A DNA stretch of 64,000 nucleotides from DAORIO01 sp964384645 (lineage in GTDB: Bacteria; Patescibacteriota; Minisyncoccia; Phycocordibacterales; UBA9973): NCBI GenBank assembly GCA_964384645.1, contig CAYLKL010000001.1, forward strand, positions 62,001-126,000. The letters are read 5' to 3'. Shown here piece after piece: positions 9,101 to 17,714 of the stretch. A program made the position numbers and the translations under genes. Under the pieces are notes generated by a model. The model did not search any database. It was not told where the DNA came from and saw only the letters and a list, made by a program, of their open reading frames with translations. Positions within the stretch are counted from its first letter, which is position 1. Each line of letters starts with the position of its first letter.

Positions 9101-10754
9101 GATAACTATTGTCTGCATCAAACGCTAAATCATGCGGGGCATCAAAACCAGCGGAATCATCAGAATTCCCTGAACTAACAAAATCCACTTGCCCTAAAAC
9201 ATAATCGGCTTCGTAGTCGACAATTTCATTGTCAACATTTAGGTCGAATACTAAAATTCTACCGACATTATTAGTAGAAATTGCAAAAAGTCTATGGTTA
9301 ACTGTATCAATTTCAACAGAAATTAAATCTTCAAAACCATAAGCATTCACAGTGCCTCCACCACTATTTACAACAGAATTTTCAAAAGAAATAGCCCCAA
9401 AAACATCCACTGTTCCTTCGGAGTAAAAACCTAAAACATTGCTGGCTTCTTCTCCGTCCACGATATCACTTACATCAAAAATAACTATTCTGTGGGTCGC
9501 TTGATCTGATACAAAAAGTTCATCCGTATCAAAATTAAAATAAATAGCAGGAAGATTACCTGTAGAGAAAAAAGATCCGAATATTTGTAAAGAGTTATTT
9601 GGCCAATCAAAATCAAGAGAATCAAAATCCACTTGCCCTAAAACATTTACAGCCGATTCACCACTCACAATATCCTCTACATCAAAAACCATTACGCGGT
9701 TGTTTCCAGAATCAGCAACAAAAAGTGACCCTCCGGCAACTTCCAAACCTTGTGGAACATTTAAGCCAAAATTTCCAACACCACCAGAGGTTGTTTCAAA
9801 ATCCGTCTGTCCCAAAACATTTACTGCTGGTTCCCCGTCGGTAATACTTGAGACATCAAAAACCATTACGCGGTTGTTTTGAGAGTCGGCAACAAAAAGA
9901 GAGTCTGTGGATGATTCATAAGTAAGATCGTATGGCGTGTTTAAAAAAGTATCCCCACTACCCGATGTCCCAACCTCAAAACCATCGATCTGTCCCAAAA
10001 CATTTACTGCAGGTTCTCCATTTGATATTTCTGTGACATCAAAGACCATTACACGGTTGTTTTGAGAATCGGCTACAAATAAATTTGTACCACTAGAATC
10101 AAGCGCTATACCCAATGGCTGATTTAATCCAGTATCCTTCAAATGACCTTCCGCTGATTCAAAATCCACTTGCCCCAAAACGTATGCCGCAGCCTGACCG
10201 TTTGAAACATTTGAAATATCAAAGACCAAAACACGATTATTATTCGTATCAGAAACAAACAACCGTTCATTATCTTGATCAACAACAAGGTAAATTGGAG
10301 TGTTTAAACTTATAACATCTACGCCCACATTATTAGTTGAAAAATCCACTTGCCCAAAAACATAATCAGCTTCGTAGTCAACAATTTCATTACTTTCATT
10401 TAGATTGAATACTAAAACTCTATTGTTTAAAGCATCAGCGATAAACATTCTATGGTTTACATAATCGATTCCCGTATCTCCAGGCAGATCAAACCCAAGA
10501 GGGCCGATGGCGCCTGAATTATTTGAAGCAAAAGCGCTCTCGGTCAGGTCTGGCGAAAAAGTTGGAGTTGTACTATGTTCAAGTTGCCCTAAAACATTTT
10601 GTGCAGGAATTTGCCCAACTGCCCTAACCAAATCAAACCTTATTGCAATTTGACCAAGAATTATAAACAAAACTATAGCAAAAGCTAAAGCTCTTAACAT
10701 TTCTGTTTGTCTTGCTCTTTGAAATACAACTCTCATGTATTCAAATTTTAACAT
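6173..10754 (-). CDS. giant NHL-repeat surface protein with Ig-like, Ca-binding and carboxypeptidase-regulatory-like domains (contains N gap)
   Basis: Very large exported protein. From the N-terminus: a membrane anchor (about residues 20-45), then at least a dozen NHL-type beta-propeller repeats carrying NRVMVFDVSSITDGEPAVNV and VLGQVDF, a putative Ig domain, a Gly/Ser linker, a second Ig-like domain, two acidic calcium-type repeats (DGVDNDEDGFTD and a sister, each with cysteines), a hydrophobic region, a carboxypeptidase regulatory-like domain, further membrane helices, and a second such domain. The scaffold gap at 8756-8855 splits the frame only because 100 is not a multiple of three; with the Ns removed the gene is one open frame of 1,493 codons. 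The C-terminal domains between membrane helices would face the cytoplasm or the wall depending on topology. Confidence 0.85.
8756..8855. other. assembly gap (100 N)
   Basis: Exactly 100 Ns, a conventional placeholder for unknown length, inside the repeat region of the NHL gene. The bases on each side (ccgtc and ggtaatac) join to give exactly the repeat consensus found intact at 9836-9848. Confidence 0.98.
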
Positions 10755-10852
10755 AGTGATGCGTTAATTTTACCAGAAATTACAAAAAAGATGCGAGTTT
10801 TTCAAAAATCAAAGTATGTTAAAATTATAAAAACCTTAAAAAAACTAAAAAT

Positions 10853-11944
10853 ATGGGAACGCGAACAGTTAAATACAACAAAGAAAGCAACTCGGCGTTT
10901 TCGAAAACGCTGAAGGCACGAGTAGATTATTACTTTGAAACCAACAATATCAAAAAAACTGGCGGAAAAGACTTACTCCTTAAGGCGATAATTCTACTAA
11001 CTTTAGGGTTTACTACTTATGGATTGATTATTTATTACCTCTCCAATGGATACATTCTAATTCCATTTATTCTGAATTTCTTTATGGGATTTATTCTTGC
11101 GGGTATTGGCTTTAATGTTATGCATGACGCAAGTCATAAATCTTTTTCTGAAAAATCTTGGGTCAATGATCTTATGTTGCTAACACTTGAGCTTATGGGG
11201 GCTTGTTCTGTTTTTTGGGTAATAAAACATGTTTTTCTTCATCATAGTTTTGTAAATGTTGAAGAATTAGATGACGATATCCATACAGGAATTTTAAGAA
11301 TGGGCCCAGAGCAAAAACTAAAATGGTTCCATCCTTACATCCAAAGATATTGGCTTCCGGTAGTCATTTTATATGCCATGCTTTATATCTACTGGGTTTG
11401 GGTAAATGATTTTAAGAAATATTTTTCTAGAAAAATCCACAACTACGAAATCCCTAAAAAGAAATTTACATTTCAAATGCATTTTATTTTTTGGTTCAGC
11501 AAAATAAGTTATTTTTTCTGGACAATAGGTCTTCCTTGGATTGTAAGTGATCTTGGTACAGCTGTTTTGTGCTACCTTCTAATGTCTAGCACGACTGGAA
11601 TCATTATTGCTCTTGTGTTTCAATTGGCACACATTGTTGAGGCTAGTAAATTTACGAAATCCTTTGATGGAGAAATGTCTCATTCGTGGGAAGAACAGCA
11701 ACTATTTGAAACTATTAATTTTCAAACCGATAGCAAAATACTACGCTTCTATATCGGTGGCCTTAATCATCAAATAGAGCACCATTTATTTCCAAATATT
11801 TCTCATATTCACTATCACAAGATCCAGCAAATCGTAGAAAAAGTATGTGAAGAGTTTGGAGTTCCTTATGTAAATTTATCCTTAACTAAAGCTATGAAAT
11901 CGCACTTTCAAAAACTAAAACAGCTAAGTAAAAAATCTACTTAG
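10853..11944 (+). CDS. membrane fatty acid desaturase, delta-6/acyl-lipid type
   Basis: Integral membrane di-iron desaturase of 363 residues that would introduce a double bond into an acyl chain. All three histidine boxes are present: HDASH at residues 91-95, HxxxHH at 126-131 and QIEHH at 307-311; the glutamine-start third box is typical of front-end desaturases and of Bacteroidota homologues. Four or more membrane helices surround them. Since no lipid synthesis gene is seen here, it probably modifies acquired fatty acids or lipids. It has its own A-rich leader and terminator and stands alone, which fits acquisition by transfer. Confidence 0.93.
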   Translation: MGTRTVKYNKESNSAFSKTLKARVDYYFETNNIKKTGGKDLLLKAIILLTLGFTTYGLIIYYLSNGYILIPFILNFFMGFILAGIGFNVMHDASHKSFSEKSWVNDLMLLTLELMGACSVFWVIKHVFLHHSFVNVEELDDDIHTGILRMGPEQKLKWFHPYIQRYWLPVVILYAMLYIYWVWVNDFKKYFSRKIHNYEIPKKKFTFQMHFIFWFSKISYFFWTIGLPWIVSDLGTAVLCYLLMSSTTGIIIALVFQLAHIVEASKFTKSFDGEMSHSWEEQQLFETINFQTDSKILRFYIGGLNHQIEHHLFPNISHIHYHKIQQIVEKVCEEFGVPYVNLSLTKAMKSHFQKLKQLSKKST

Positions 11945-11945
11945 C

Positions 11946-11975
11946 AAAAACACCCCTTTCGTAGGGGTGTTTTTT
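11946..11975. terminator. bidirectional intrinsic terminator
   Basis: Stem AAAACACCCC/GGGGTGTTTT with loop TTTCGTA between the convergent desaturase and nucleotidyltransferase genes. Confidence 0.9.
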
Positions 11976-11987
11976 AATTAAGAAAAT

Positions 11988-12683
11988 CTAAAAAAGTAAT
12001 TTCTGTGCAAAGTTATGAATTATAAACAAAGCTTCTTTCTGCTTTTCGTTTGCTATCTTTTTTGTATTTTCAATTATATTTTCTAAAGTATTAAAATTTT
12101 GTTCTGTATTATCAAGTGGACTAATAGAAATATTGTAATTTTTATAAAGGTTTTCATATTCTCGAATCACTCCCTCAAGTGGGTCTTTTTCATTTCTTGC
12201 TAACTTTTTAATTGTATTAAAAATAAAACAAATAAAAAAATCTATTCGATAATTTTTATCTACTGCTACTTTTTTAGAATTAAAAGTAGTCTCCCCTACA
12301 GGAAGATCAATTCCAAATAATTTCTTCCCGTCTTTAATTTTATACGCGCTTGCTAAGGGACATAAATATATATCTACAACCGAAATCACCTCCACTGTTT
12401 TAATAAGCATTGCCGTATGTACACCGTTGATTGGTGCATTCTGTGGCGCCTCACAGGAGTGAATTAAAGTCCCTAATCTTCTGTAGTTTTCAAATCGATT
12501 TTTATAGACCTCTTCATACTCTTCATCTTTAAATGTAAACCAAATATCTATGTCACTATAAAAATCAGCATCTCCACGTGCAACTGACCCAAAAACATGA
12601 GCCTCGATTGCGCTATCAATAAATAGATTTCCTAACTTTTTTAAAATTTCCTCTCTTGTTGAAACTAGAACATATTTATCCAT
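11988..12683 (-). CDS. nucleotidyltransferase, pol-beta superfamily (ANT/MNT-like)
   Basis: The signature GSVARGDADFYSDIDIW (residues 32-48) gives the GS motif and two catalytic aspartates of the pol-beta nucleotidyltransferase fold; a third acidic residue is probably the D in SVVDIYLC. The rest is helical, as in aminoglycoside nucleotidyltransferases and MNT antitoxins, but at 231 residues it is longer than minimal MNT. It lies 23 bases downstream of an ADP-ribosyltransferase-like gene on the same strand. TATAAT ends seven bases before its ATG, so it can be transcribed on its own. Substrate unknown. Confidence 0.8.
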   Translation of the reverse strand: MDKYVLVSTREEILKKLGNLFIDSAIEAHVFGSVARGDADFYSDIDIWFTFKDEEYEEVYKNRFENYRRLGTLIHSCEAPQNAPINGVHTAMLIKTVEVISVVDIYLCPLASAYKIKDGKKLFGIDLPVGETTFNSKKVAVDKNYRIDFFICFIFNTIKKLARNEKDPLEGVIREYENLYKNYNISISPLDNTEQNFNTLENIIENTKKIANEKQKEALFIIHNFAQKLLF

Positions 12684-12706
12684 GGGATTGATTATAACAC
12701 CCTGGA

Positions 12707-13285
12707 TTATTCATTCTCTAAAATATCAGACGGTAATATTTTTATATTATCTGGATTAAAAACTACATATTGATCTGTAAAATCGCTATCGTGATTTACT
12801 ATTATTCCGTCATATTGCTCTTCTAATTGTTTTTTTGTAGCCCCACCATAATAAAGGTCCATTAGCTGTTGGTGGTTTTCTAAAACAAGAGGTTTGGTAA
12901 TTTTAATAAAACAAGAAAATGTCTTAACATTTGATTCGTGATTGTTTAAATATTCTGTCCGATCTTTGGAAATCAAATCATTTTCTGAATCCTCTCTAGA
13001 AAGAAGTCTTTCAAATCGATCTGTGGAATCAATATAATTCTGCTTCATATAATCTACGGTAGCTTTTCTATCTGAAGAAAAATAAACACCCCAGGAAGAC
13101 CAATCACCCTCTTCTGAAGACTTAAGGTTTAAACCTTCAAAATTTTTAATAGTTGTTGCATGGAAGACCTTTAAAGGTCTTCCATTATTATCAACAACCA
13201 CACTACCTTTAAACCATTTTTCAAAATCAGGATCTTCTTGTTTCTTTGTCTCTTTTATTTCTAACTCTTTATTCGCAAATTCCAT
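12707..13285 (-). CDS. ADP-ribosyltransferase-like protein (ART-PolyVal type)
   Basis: A 192-residue soluble protein with the layout of the ART domain found in phage and plasmid polyvalent proteins: PLKVFHATT near residue 37, WGVYFSSDRKATVDYM near 65, VKTFSCFIKITKPLVL, YDGIIVNHDSD and the end strand QYVVFNPDNIKIL. In that family the H-T, Y/S and late acidic positions form the NAD site; here His41, Ser69-Ser70 and the DGIIV region would be candidates. No toxin delivery domain is attached. The family call rests on pattern memory. TATAGT ends six bases before the ATG (leaderless). Confidence 0.6.
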   Translation of the reverse strand: MEFANKELEIKETKKQEDPDFEKWFKGSVVVDNNGRPLKVFHATTIKNFEGLNLKSSEEGDWSSWGVYFSSDRKATVDYMKQNYIDSTDRFERLLSREDSENDLISKDRTEYLNNHESNVKTFSCFIKITKPLVLENHQQLMDLYYGGATKKQLEEQYDGIIVNHDSDFTDQYVVFNPDNIKILPSDILENE

Positions 13286-13383
13286 TTAAAAACTATACCA
13301 GATTTTAAAAATATAGGGTAAGCAAAAGTTTTACTGCTTAGTTGCCTCAACTAAAAAAAGACCACGCAAGAATGTTTAATATT

Positions 13384-13475
13384 GAGAGAATTGATCCTTA
13401 CAGGATCAGTGCAGGTTTCCCATTTTTTAAAAGCACAGCTTTTAAAAAATAAGGGAGAACCTTTTCAATTCTCTC
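13384..13475 (+). repeat. structured element A capped by tRNA-His T-arm copies
   Basis: Bounded by GAGAGAATTGA and TCAATTCTCTC, an 11-bp inverted repeat matching the 3' strand of the tRNA-His T arm. Inside are a short hairpin GATCC-TTACA-GGATC and a long one (AGGTT..CCC..ATTTTTTAAAAGC / GCTTTTAAAAAAT..GGG..AACCT with loop ACA). No reading frame of note. It shares its architecture with the element at 31954-32045. Confidence 0.75.
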
Positions 13476-13476
13476 G

Positions 13477-13500
13477 CGCAAGCAAAGCAGTTTGCTTGCT
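13477..13500 (+). repeat. 24-nt palindromic repeat, copy 1
   Basis: Arms GCAAGCAAA/TTTGCTTGC around GCAG, inserted between the T-arm strand copy (ending CTCTC) and the acceptor strand copy (TAGTCACCCCA) of an inverted partial tRNA-His. Confidence 0.85.
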
Positions 13501-13554
13501 TAGTCACCCCATAAAAAAATCTCCCATTTGGGAGATTTTTTTATGGGGTGACTA
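13501..13554. terminator. 26-bp perfect inverted repeat: tRNA-His terminator plus mirrored tRNA 3' end
   Basis: Arms 13501-13526 and 13529-13554 are exact reverse complements with a two-base loop TT. The inner TCTCCCA/TGGGAGA with a following T7 is the terminator for tRNA-His on the minus strand; the outer part is the last 11 bases of the tRNA and its mirror copy. Confidence 0.85.
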
Positions 13555-13618
13555 GAGAGAATTGAACTCTCGATACCGGTTCCACAAACCGGAGTTTTAC
13601 CACTAAACTATAGTCACC
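13544..13618 (-). tRNA. tRNA-His (GUG)
   Basis: Cloverleaf with anticodon loop TTGTGGA, acceptor GTGACTA/TAGTCAC, encoded extra 5' G (-1) opposite C73, and an encoded CCA. It is the only tRNA here with an encoded CCA. Confidence 0.95.
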
Positions 13619-13661
13619 ATGAAACTCCTTTTTACCACAAAACTTAGCGAAGGAAAACCCC

Positions 13662-14654
13662 CTACCCCTTAAGGAGTCTTTTTTCCATAATCCTACTTAC
13701 CAAATAAGCCACAACCAAAAGTCCGACATAAACAGAGATCAAGGTTTCAAATGGCCATGGAATATTCCTAATTGAACCCAAAATAAATATAAAAACCCAA
13801 GAAGTTATAGAAATCGCCCCTGAAAAGAAAGCCAAATGCTTCAAATGCTTTAGTTCTTTTTGATCATCTTTGTAATCCTCGTCAAAACTTATTTCAACAA
13901 GTCTTGGGGCGATCAAAAAATTCAACATAAATCCATTTATAACAAGAACAATTACTGCAATAATTTTTGTAAGGAACTTTCCAGAATCAAGTAGTCTTTC
14001 AGACTGTGGCCAAAATAATCCTACACCAGTTACAATCAAGACAATAATTGCTGACCAAATAATATTAGACAGGGTTCTCAAAGTGTCTGCTTCTTCATTT
14101 GAAATTCTCAAATCTTTTAGAAACTTAAAGAAAAACAAATCTGTAATAACCGCACCGCCGAGCCCCAAAGAAACCCCCAAAACATGTAAGATAATCAAAG
14201 AGTCTCTATTCGCCAAAAACACACTTGCCATTGGGACATCTATAGAAAAAGCGGTTGCTATAAAGATAATAGTAGAAGCAATTGCAGAAAATACACACCA
14301 GGTACACCACTCTTTCAAAATAAATCCCTGAACACCGACCAAATACATTGAAAACATAAATGCCCCCAAAGAAACAGTGTAAATAGAAAAATAAATATGA
14401 CTATCGTATGCGATTGGAAAAATTAAAAATAATAAATGAAAAACAATAACAGCTAAATAATACAATACCCCAACTATCTCATTTCTTATTCCGAGTGTTT
14501 TTGAATATGCGCTATGAATAACGCTATCACAATTTGCCCTCATTGGACAAACCAAAGGTTTTTTCTTTGTCTTTTTTATAAAAATATGACTAGCAATTGC
14601 TATACCAAAAACAGCGGCGCAAATTGCTAAAATATGAAAGAATTGACTATCCAT
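13662..14654 (-). CDS. VKOR-domain protein fused to a C-terminal membrane domain
   Basis: Membrane oxidoreductase that would make disulfides using quinone. The N-terminal half (to about residue 140) is a vitamin K epoxide reductase domain: loop cysteines C36 and C42 (CPMRANC) and the active-site pair CTWC at 117-120. Instead of the usual thioredoxin partner, it continues into a second helical membrane domain (about 150-330) with ILHVLGVSLGLGGAVITD, resembling CopD/DUF2269-like helices. The start overlaps the end of the upstream pterin dehydratase gene by eight bases. A thioredoxin-like redox partner is encoded separately at 41319. Confidence 0.82.
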   Translation of the reverse strand: MDSQFFHILAICAAVFGIAIASHIFIKKTKKKPLVCPMRANCDSVIHSAYSKTLGIRNEIVGVLYYLAVIVFHLLFLIFPIAYDSHIYFSIYTVSLGAFMFSMYLVGVQGFILKEWCTWCVFSAIASTIIFIATAFSIDVPMASVFLANRDSLIILHVLGVSLGLGGAVITDLFFFKFLKDLRISNEEADTLRTLSNIIWSAIIVLIVTGVGLFWPQSERLLDSGKFLTKIIAVIVLVINGFMLNFLIAPRLVEISFDEDYKDDQKELKHLKHLAFFSGAISITSWVFIFILGSIRNIPWPFETLISVYVGLLVVAYLVSRIMEKRLLKG

Positions 14655-14991
14655 TTGAAATTTTATTATAAATATTATTAATTTTAGCAGCTAAGATAAA
14701 ATCATTTTCTGAAAGTCCTTTTATTGCATGTGTCATCAATGTAAGGTTAACTAAGTTAAAACTAACAAAAATATCGGGGTGATGCCCTTCGCTCTCAGCC
14801 AAGTCCGCAACCGAATTTACAAAATCGATTGAATTAATAAACTTTTTAAATCTAAATTTTCTTTCAATCTTTTTGGAATCATTATAAATTTCCCAACCTG
14901 GCGTATCCAATAAATAAACATGTGCAGTTTCAGCATCAAATGGATCAACACCACCCTCACACGGTTTGCATTTTTTTGAAAGTAAATCCAT
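14647..14991 (-). CDS. pterin-4a-carbinolamine dehydratase (PCD/DCoH family)
   Basis: Cytoplasmic protein of 114 residues. The conserved family motif is complete: FRFKKFINSIDFVNSVADLAE, the active-site EGHHPD and LTLMTHAIKGLSENDFILAAKIN. The reaction is dehydration of 4a-hydroxytetrahydropterin, but no pterin-dependent hydroxylase is seen, so the role here is open. ATG at 14991 (MDLLSKKCKPC) is chosen over an upstream in-frame TTG. The MDLLSKKCKPCEGG start is typical of the family. Confidence 0.9.
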   Translation of the reverse strand: MDLLSKKCKPCEGGVDPFDAETAHVYLLDTPGWEIYNDSKKIERKFRFKKFINSIDFVNSVADLAESEGHHPDIFVSFNLVNLTLMTHAIKGLSENDFILAAKINNIYNKISNG

Positions 14992-15070
14992 TATATTACA
15001 CAACCAAGAACACAATCTTGGATACTTTAATTATTAATTTGCCGTTATGGTTAAGCATTTTTATTAAAAA

Positions 15071-17683
15071 CTATTTGCACATAGCTCCTGTGGCCGGCTT
15101 TGTTAAAACGCTATATTTACCAGTAGCATCAACACAAGCGTATTCACCAGTAGAAAGAGGGCTGAAGACAGAATATTCAGACGCAGTGCTTACACATTGA
15201 GCAGTTTTACTAACTGCAGACTGCAACCCCCTGCTAAATATCAAATAACTCTGACTTCCACACAATCCTGAAAAAGAATTTTGATTTTCAGTTTTGTAAA
15301 TTTTTGCAATATTAACAAAAGCCGTTATTGTTTCTTTTGTATAAACATCTTCTGAAATAGATTCCTTAGAACTAACGCAAGCAAGCGTTGAGCCTAAAAC
15401 ACCCGCTTCGTCTGAATCGGTAATTTTTGACTTGTCTACACAAAGATATTTATTGTCTGAATATTTAGCCCCAACCAAAAAACCAGAAGAACCATCTTTA
15501 CAAATCGGTGTTATGTTTGGAGAAATAGTTTCAAGCTCTTTGAATCTACCTGAAAAACCCGAAGATGCATCTTGGCAAATTCCTGTAAAATTATTTTTAT
15601 TAAGATTTTTAAAATTATTTGAGATACTCTGTAAATCAACAAAAATTTTTCTTATTGAATCCTTAAGCTCCCCTTCCGCAAAAGAAATGTCACCGTTTGT
15701 AATTTCTGGCTTTATAAAATTACCAGGCAGAGAAATATCTTGTTTTTGATTATAAGAATTTATTTCTATATTCAAAGAACTAGTTGCAACATTTCCCATA
15801 GTGCTCAATACTGCAACAATCCTAACAGGTAATCCATTTTGATCAATCCATATTGTTCCCTCTTTTACCTCAACAGAACTTAACAAGTTTTTTATCTGAT
15901 TCACAGAAGATTCATAACCACTCGAACCACTAGATAAAACAGACAACTGCTCTAGATACAAACTTAACGCCTCCTTATTTAGCTCAAAAGAATACACATT
16001 TACATTATTGCCATTTATTTCTTCAGAACCTTTTTCGTAAACTAAAGTTAGAATTGGAAATTTACTAAAAAGTTGCCTAATACTAACTGCAGTTTTTTCG
16101 TCCAATACAGCGCCACTATCAGCAACTACCCCATTTGGCAGAGTTCCAGAAAGCATGCTTGGTAAAAATGATTGAAAGAATGGCCCACCCAATTGAATCC
16201 ATTGATTTTTGAAGGAAAAATCTTCGTATGTTGTGTACGCATAAGAAGCAGTATTAGTACTAACCACATTAAAGTTTAACTCTTTTCCATTTTTAATATT
16301 TACCTCAAAATTTGAAATTTTATTACTGGAATCAGAAACGTCTACAAATGCTTTTATTTTAGCTGTTAATAAATTTGGATCTTCTGATGTTGGGAAGATT
16401 CCGCTCAAAACTGGACCACTGGCAGTAATCTCAAAATCAGCAGAAGAAACATTTTGGAAATTTTGCATAAACTTTGAGTCTTTAGATATACCTCGGTGGA
16501 AAAAAGTTAAATAACCATAACCAGCCCCACCTAAAATAATAAGAACTGCTAAAATAATTCCTATTTTTTTTAAAAAACCCCCTCCCTTTTTTTCATCCTC
16601 GATAACATCATTTTCAATAATATTAGGATTTGCCTGACTAGCCATCTGAATTGGCATTTTAGCTTGCGCCTCTCTCAATGTTGTACTCTCTGGTTTATTT
16701 TTTTGATACAAATCAGAAGGCACAACTCCAACAGGAGAAGCGACTCGTTCGCCCGAGGCAACACCCTGAGCTTCAGGTGTTGCAAATTTTCCATAACTTG
16801 ATGGCTCCATTTTATTGAACTGAGTCTGTAAATTATTTCCAAAAACTTTTGGACCAAATGTTTTTGGTTTTAACATTGGTTGACCAATAGTCCTCCCCGC
16901 CTCTGTTGTTGTTTCTGGTTTTTTGTCAGAAAAAGTTAATGGTCCTGAGTCTTTTTTAGAAACTTCTGATGTATTTGTTGTTAGTGATTTATAAAAATCA
17001 TTATTTGCATCAACCAGTGATTCTGGCTCTATCTTTATTTCTGGCTGTTTAACTTCGTTTGGTTGTATCACGGCACCAAATTGAACTTTTTTATCTGTCT
17101 GTATTTCACCAAGCGGTTTTGAACCAAAAGTTTTTGGCATAAAAACAGGACCTTCAGATTTTACTTCAATTGGTCGTATAGTATTTTTCTCATCAGTAAC
17201 TGGCTCGGGCTGGGTGTCAGTTTGAAATTGTTGCTGAAGTTTTGGATTTATTTGAAATATTGGTTCTGGTCGACTAACGGCAACCGGCTCAACAACCGCC
17301 CGTGGTTGAATTTGTGGTTCGGCTATTGGTTCTGATTTAACAATAGGCTCACTTGCCTGTGTATTTTGTGCAGGTTGTGGTTGAAATGTTGTTTGTGGCG
17401 ATTGAACTGGCTGAACACTTACTGGCTCGACTCGTGGCTGACTTATTTGTGGCTGAGAAAATCCTGATGTTTGCTGTGGCTGGGCACCTGAAAATCCTGG
17501 TCGCATAATGGACGCTACTTCACCTTGTGTATTTTGAGGCTTCGCACCTAACACTGTAGAAAAAGCCTGATCAACATCATCTTGTTTCCATTTATGATCT
17601 ATTAAAATTTTTCTAACAGTTTCTTCAGAATGCCCAATCTCCAACTGCTTTTTAATATACGATAGTAATTCTTCTGTAATCAT
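15071..17683 (-). CDS. large bitopic membrane protein with UBA-like N-terminus and pilin-like C-terminal modules
   Basis: Protein of 870 residues. The N-terminus (residues 1-45) is a three-helix UBA-like segment (SEETVRKILIDHKWKQDDVDQAF). A long cytoplasmic linker rich in Pro, Gln, Glu and Thr follows to about residue 365, then one membrane helix (about 374-396), then a large extracytoplasmic part. Near the end are two cysteine-containing modules with CVDKSK and ACVDATGKY, similar to disulfide loops of type IV pilins in this phylum. It may connect cytoplasm and cell surface. Function unknown. TATACT lies eight bases before the ATG. Confidence 0.65.
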   Translation of the reverse strand: MITEELLSYIKKQLEIGHSEETVRKILIDHKWKQDDVDQAFSTVLGAKPQNTQGEVASIMRPGFSGAQPQQTSGFSQPQISQPRVEPVSVQPVQSPQTTFQPQPAQNTQASEPIVKSEPIAEPQIQPRAVVEPVAVSRPEPIFQINPKLQQQFQTDTQPEPVTDEKNTIRPIEVKSEGPVFMPKTFGSKPLGEIQTDKKVQFGAVIQPNEVKQPEIKIEPESLVDANNDFYKSLTTNTSEVSKKDSGPLTFSDKKPETTTEAGRTIGQPMLKPKTFGPKVFGNNLQTQFNKMEPSSYGKFATPEAQGVASGERVASPVGVVPSDLYQKNKPESTTLREAQAKMPIQMASQANPNIIENDVIEDEKKGGGFLKKIGIILAVLIILGGAGYGYLTFFHRGISKDSKFMQNFQNVSSADFEITASGPVLSGIFPTSEDPNLLTAKIKAFVDVSDSSNKISNFEVNIKNGKELNFNVVSTNTASYAYTTYEDFSFKNQWIQLGGPFFQSFLPSMLSGTLPNGVVADSGAVLDEKTAVSIRQLFSKFPILTLVYEKGSEEINGNNVNVYSFELNKEALSLYLEQLSVLSSGSSGYESSVNQIKNLLSSVEVKEGTIWIDQNGLPVRIVAVLSTMGNVATSSLNIEINSYNQKQDISLPGNFIKPEITNGDISFAEGELKDSIRKIFVDLQSISNNFKNLNKNNFTGICQDASSGFSGRFKELETISPNITPICKDGSSGFLVGAKYSDNKYLCVDKSKITDSDEAGVLGSTLACVSSKESISEDVYTKETITAFVNIAKIYKTENQNSFSGLCGSQSYLIFSRGLQSAVSKTAQCVSTASEYSVFSPLSTGEYACVDATGKYSVLTKPATGAMCK

Positions 17684-17714
17684 CTATATATAGTATAAAC
17701 GATTTTTACTTTTT

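Noticed and set aside
11988..12683. Aminoglycoside resistance gene
   Set aside because: The catalytic motif is shared by the whole pol-beta superfamily and nothing else points to antibiotic substrates.
13465..13511. A second tRNA-His gene on the plus strand
   Set aside because: Only T-arm and acceptor 3' strands are present, split by the palindrome; no 5' half or anticodon arm exists.
13320..13560. CRISPR array
   Set aside because: The palindromes are not arrayed with spacers and occur singly at separate loci; no cas genes are present.
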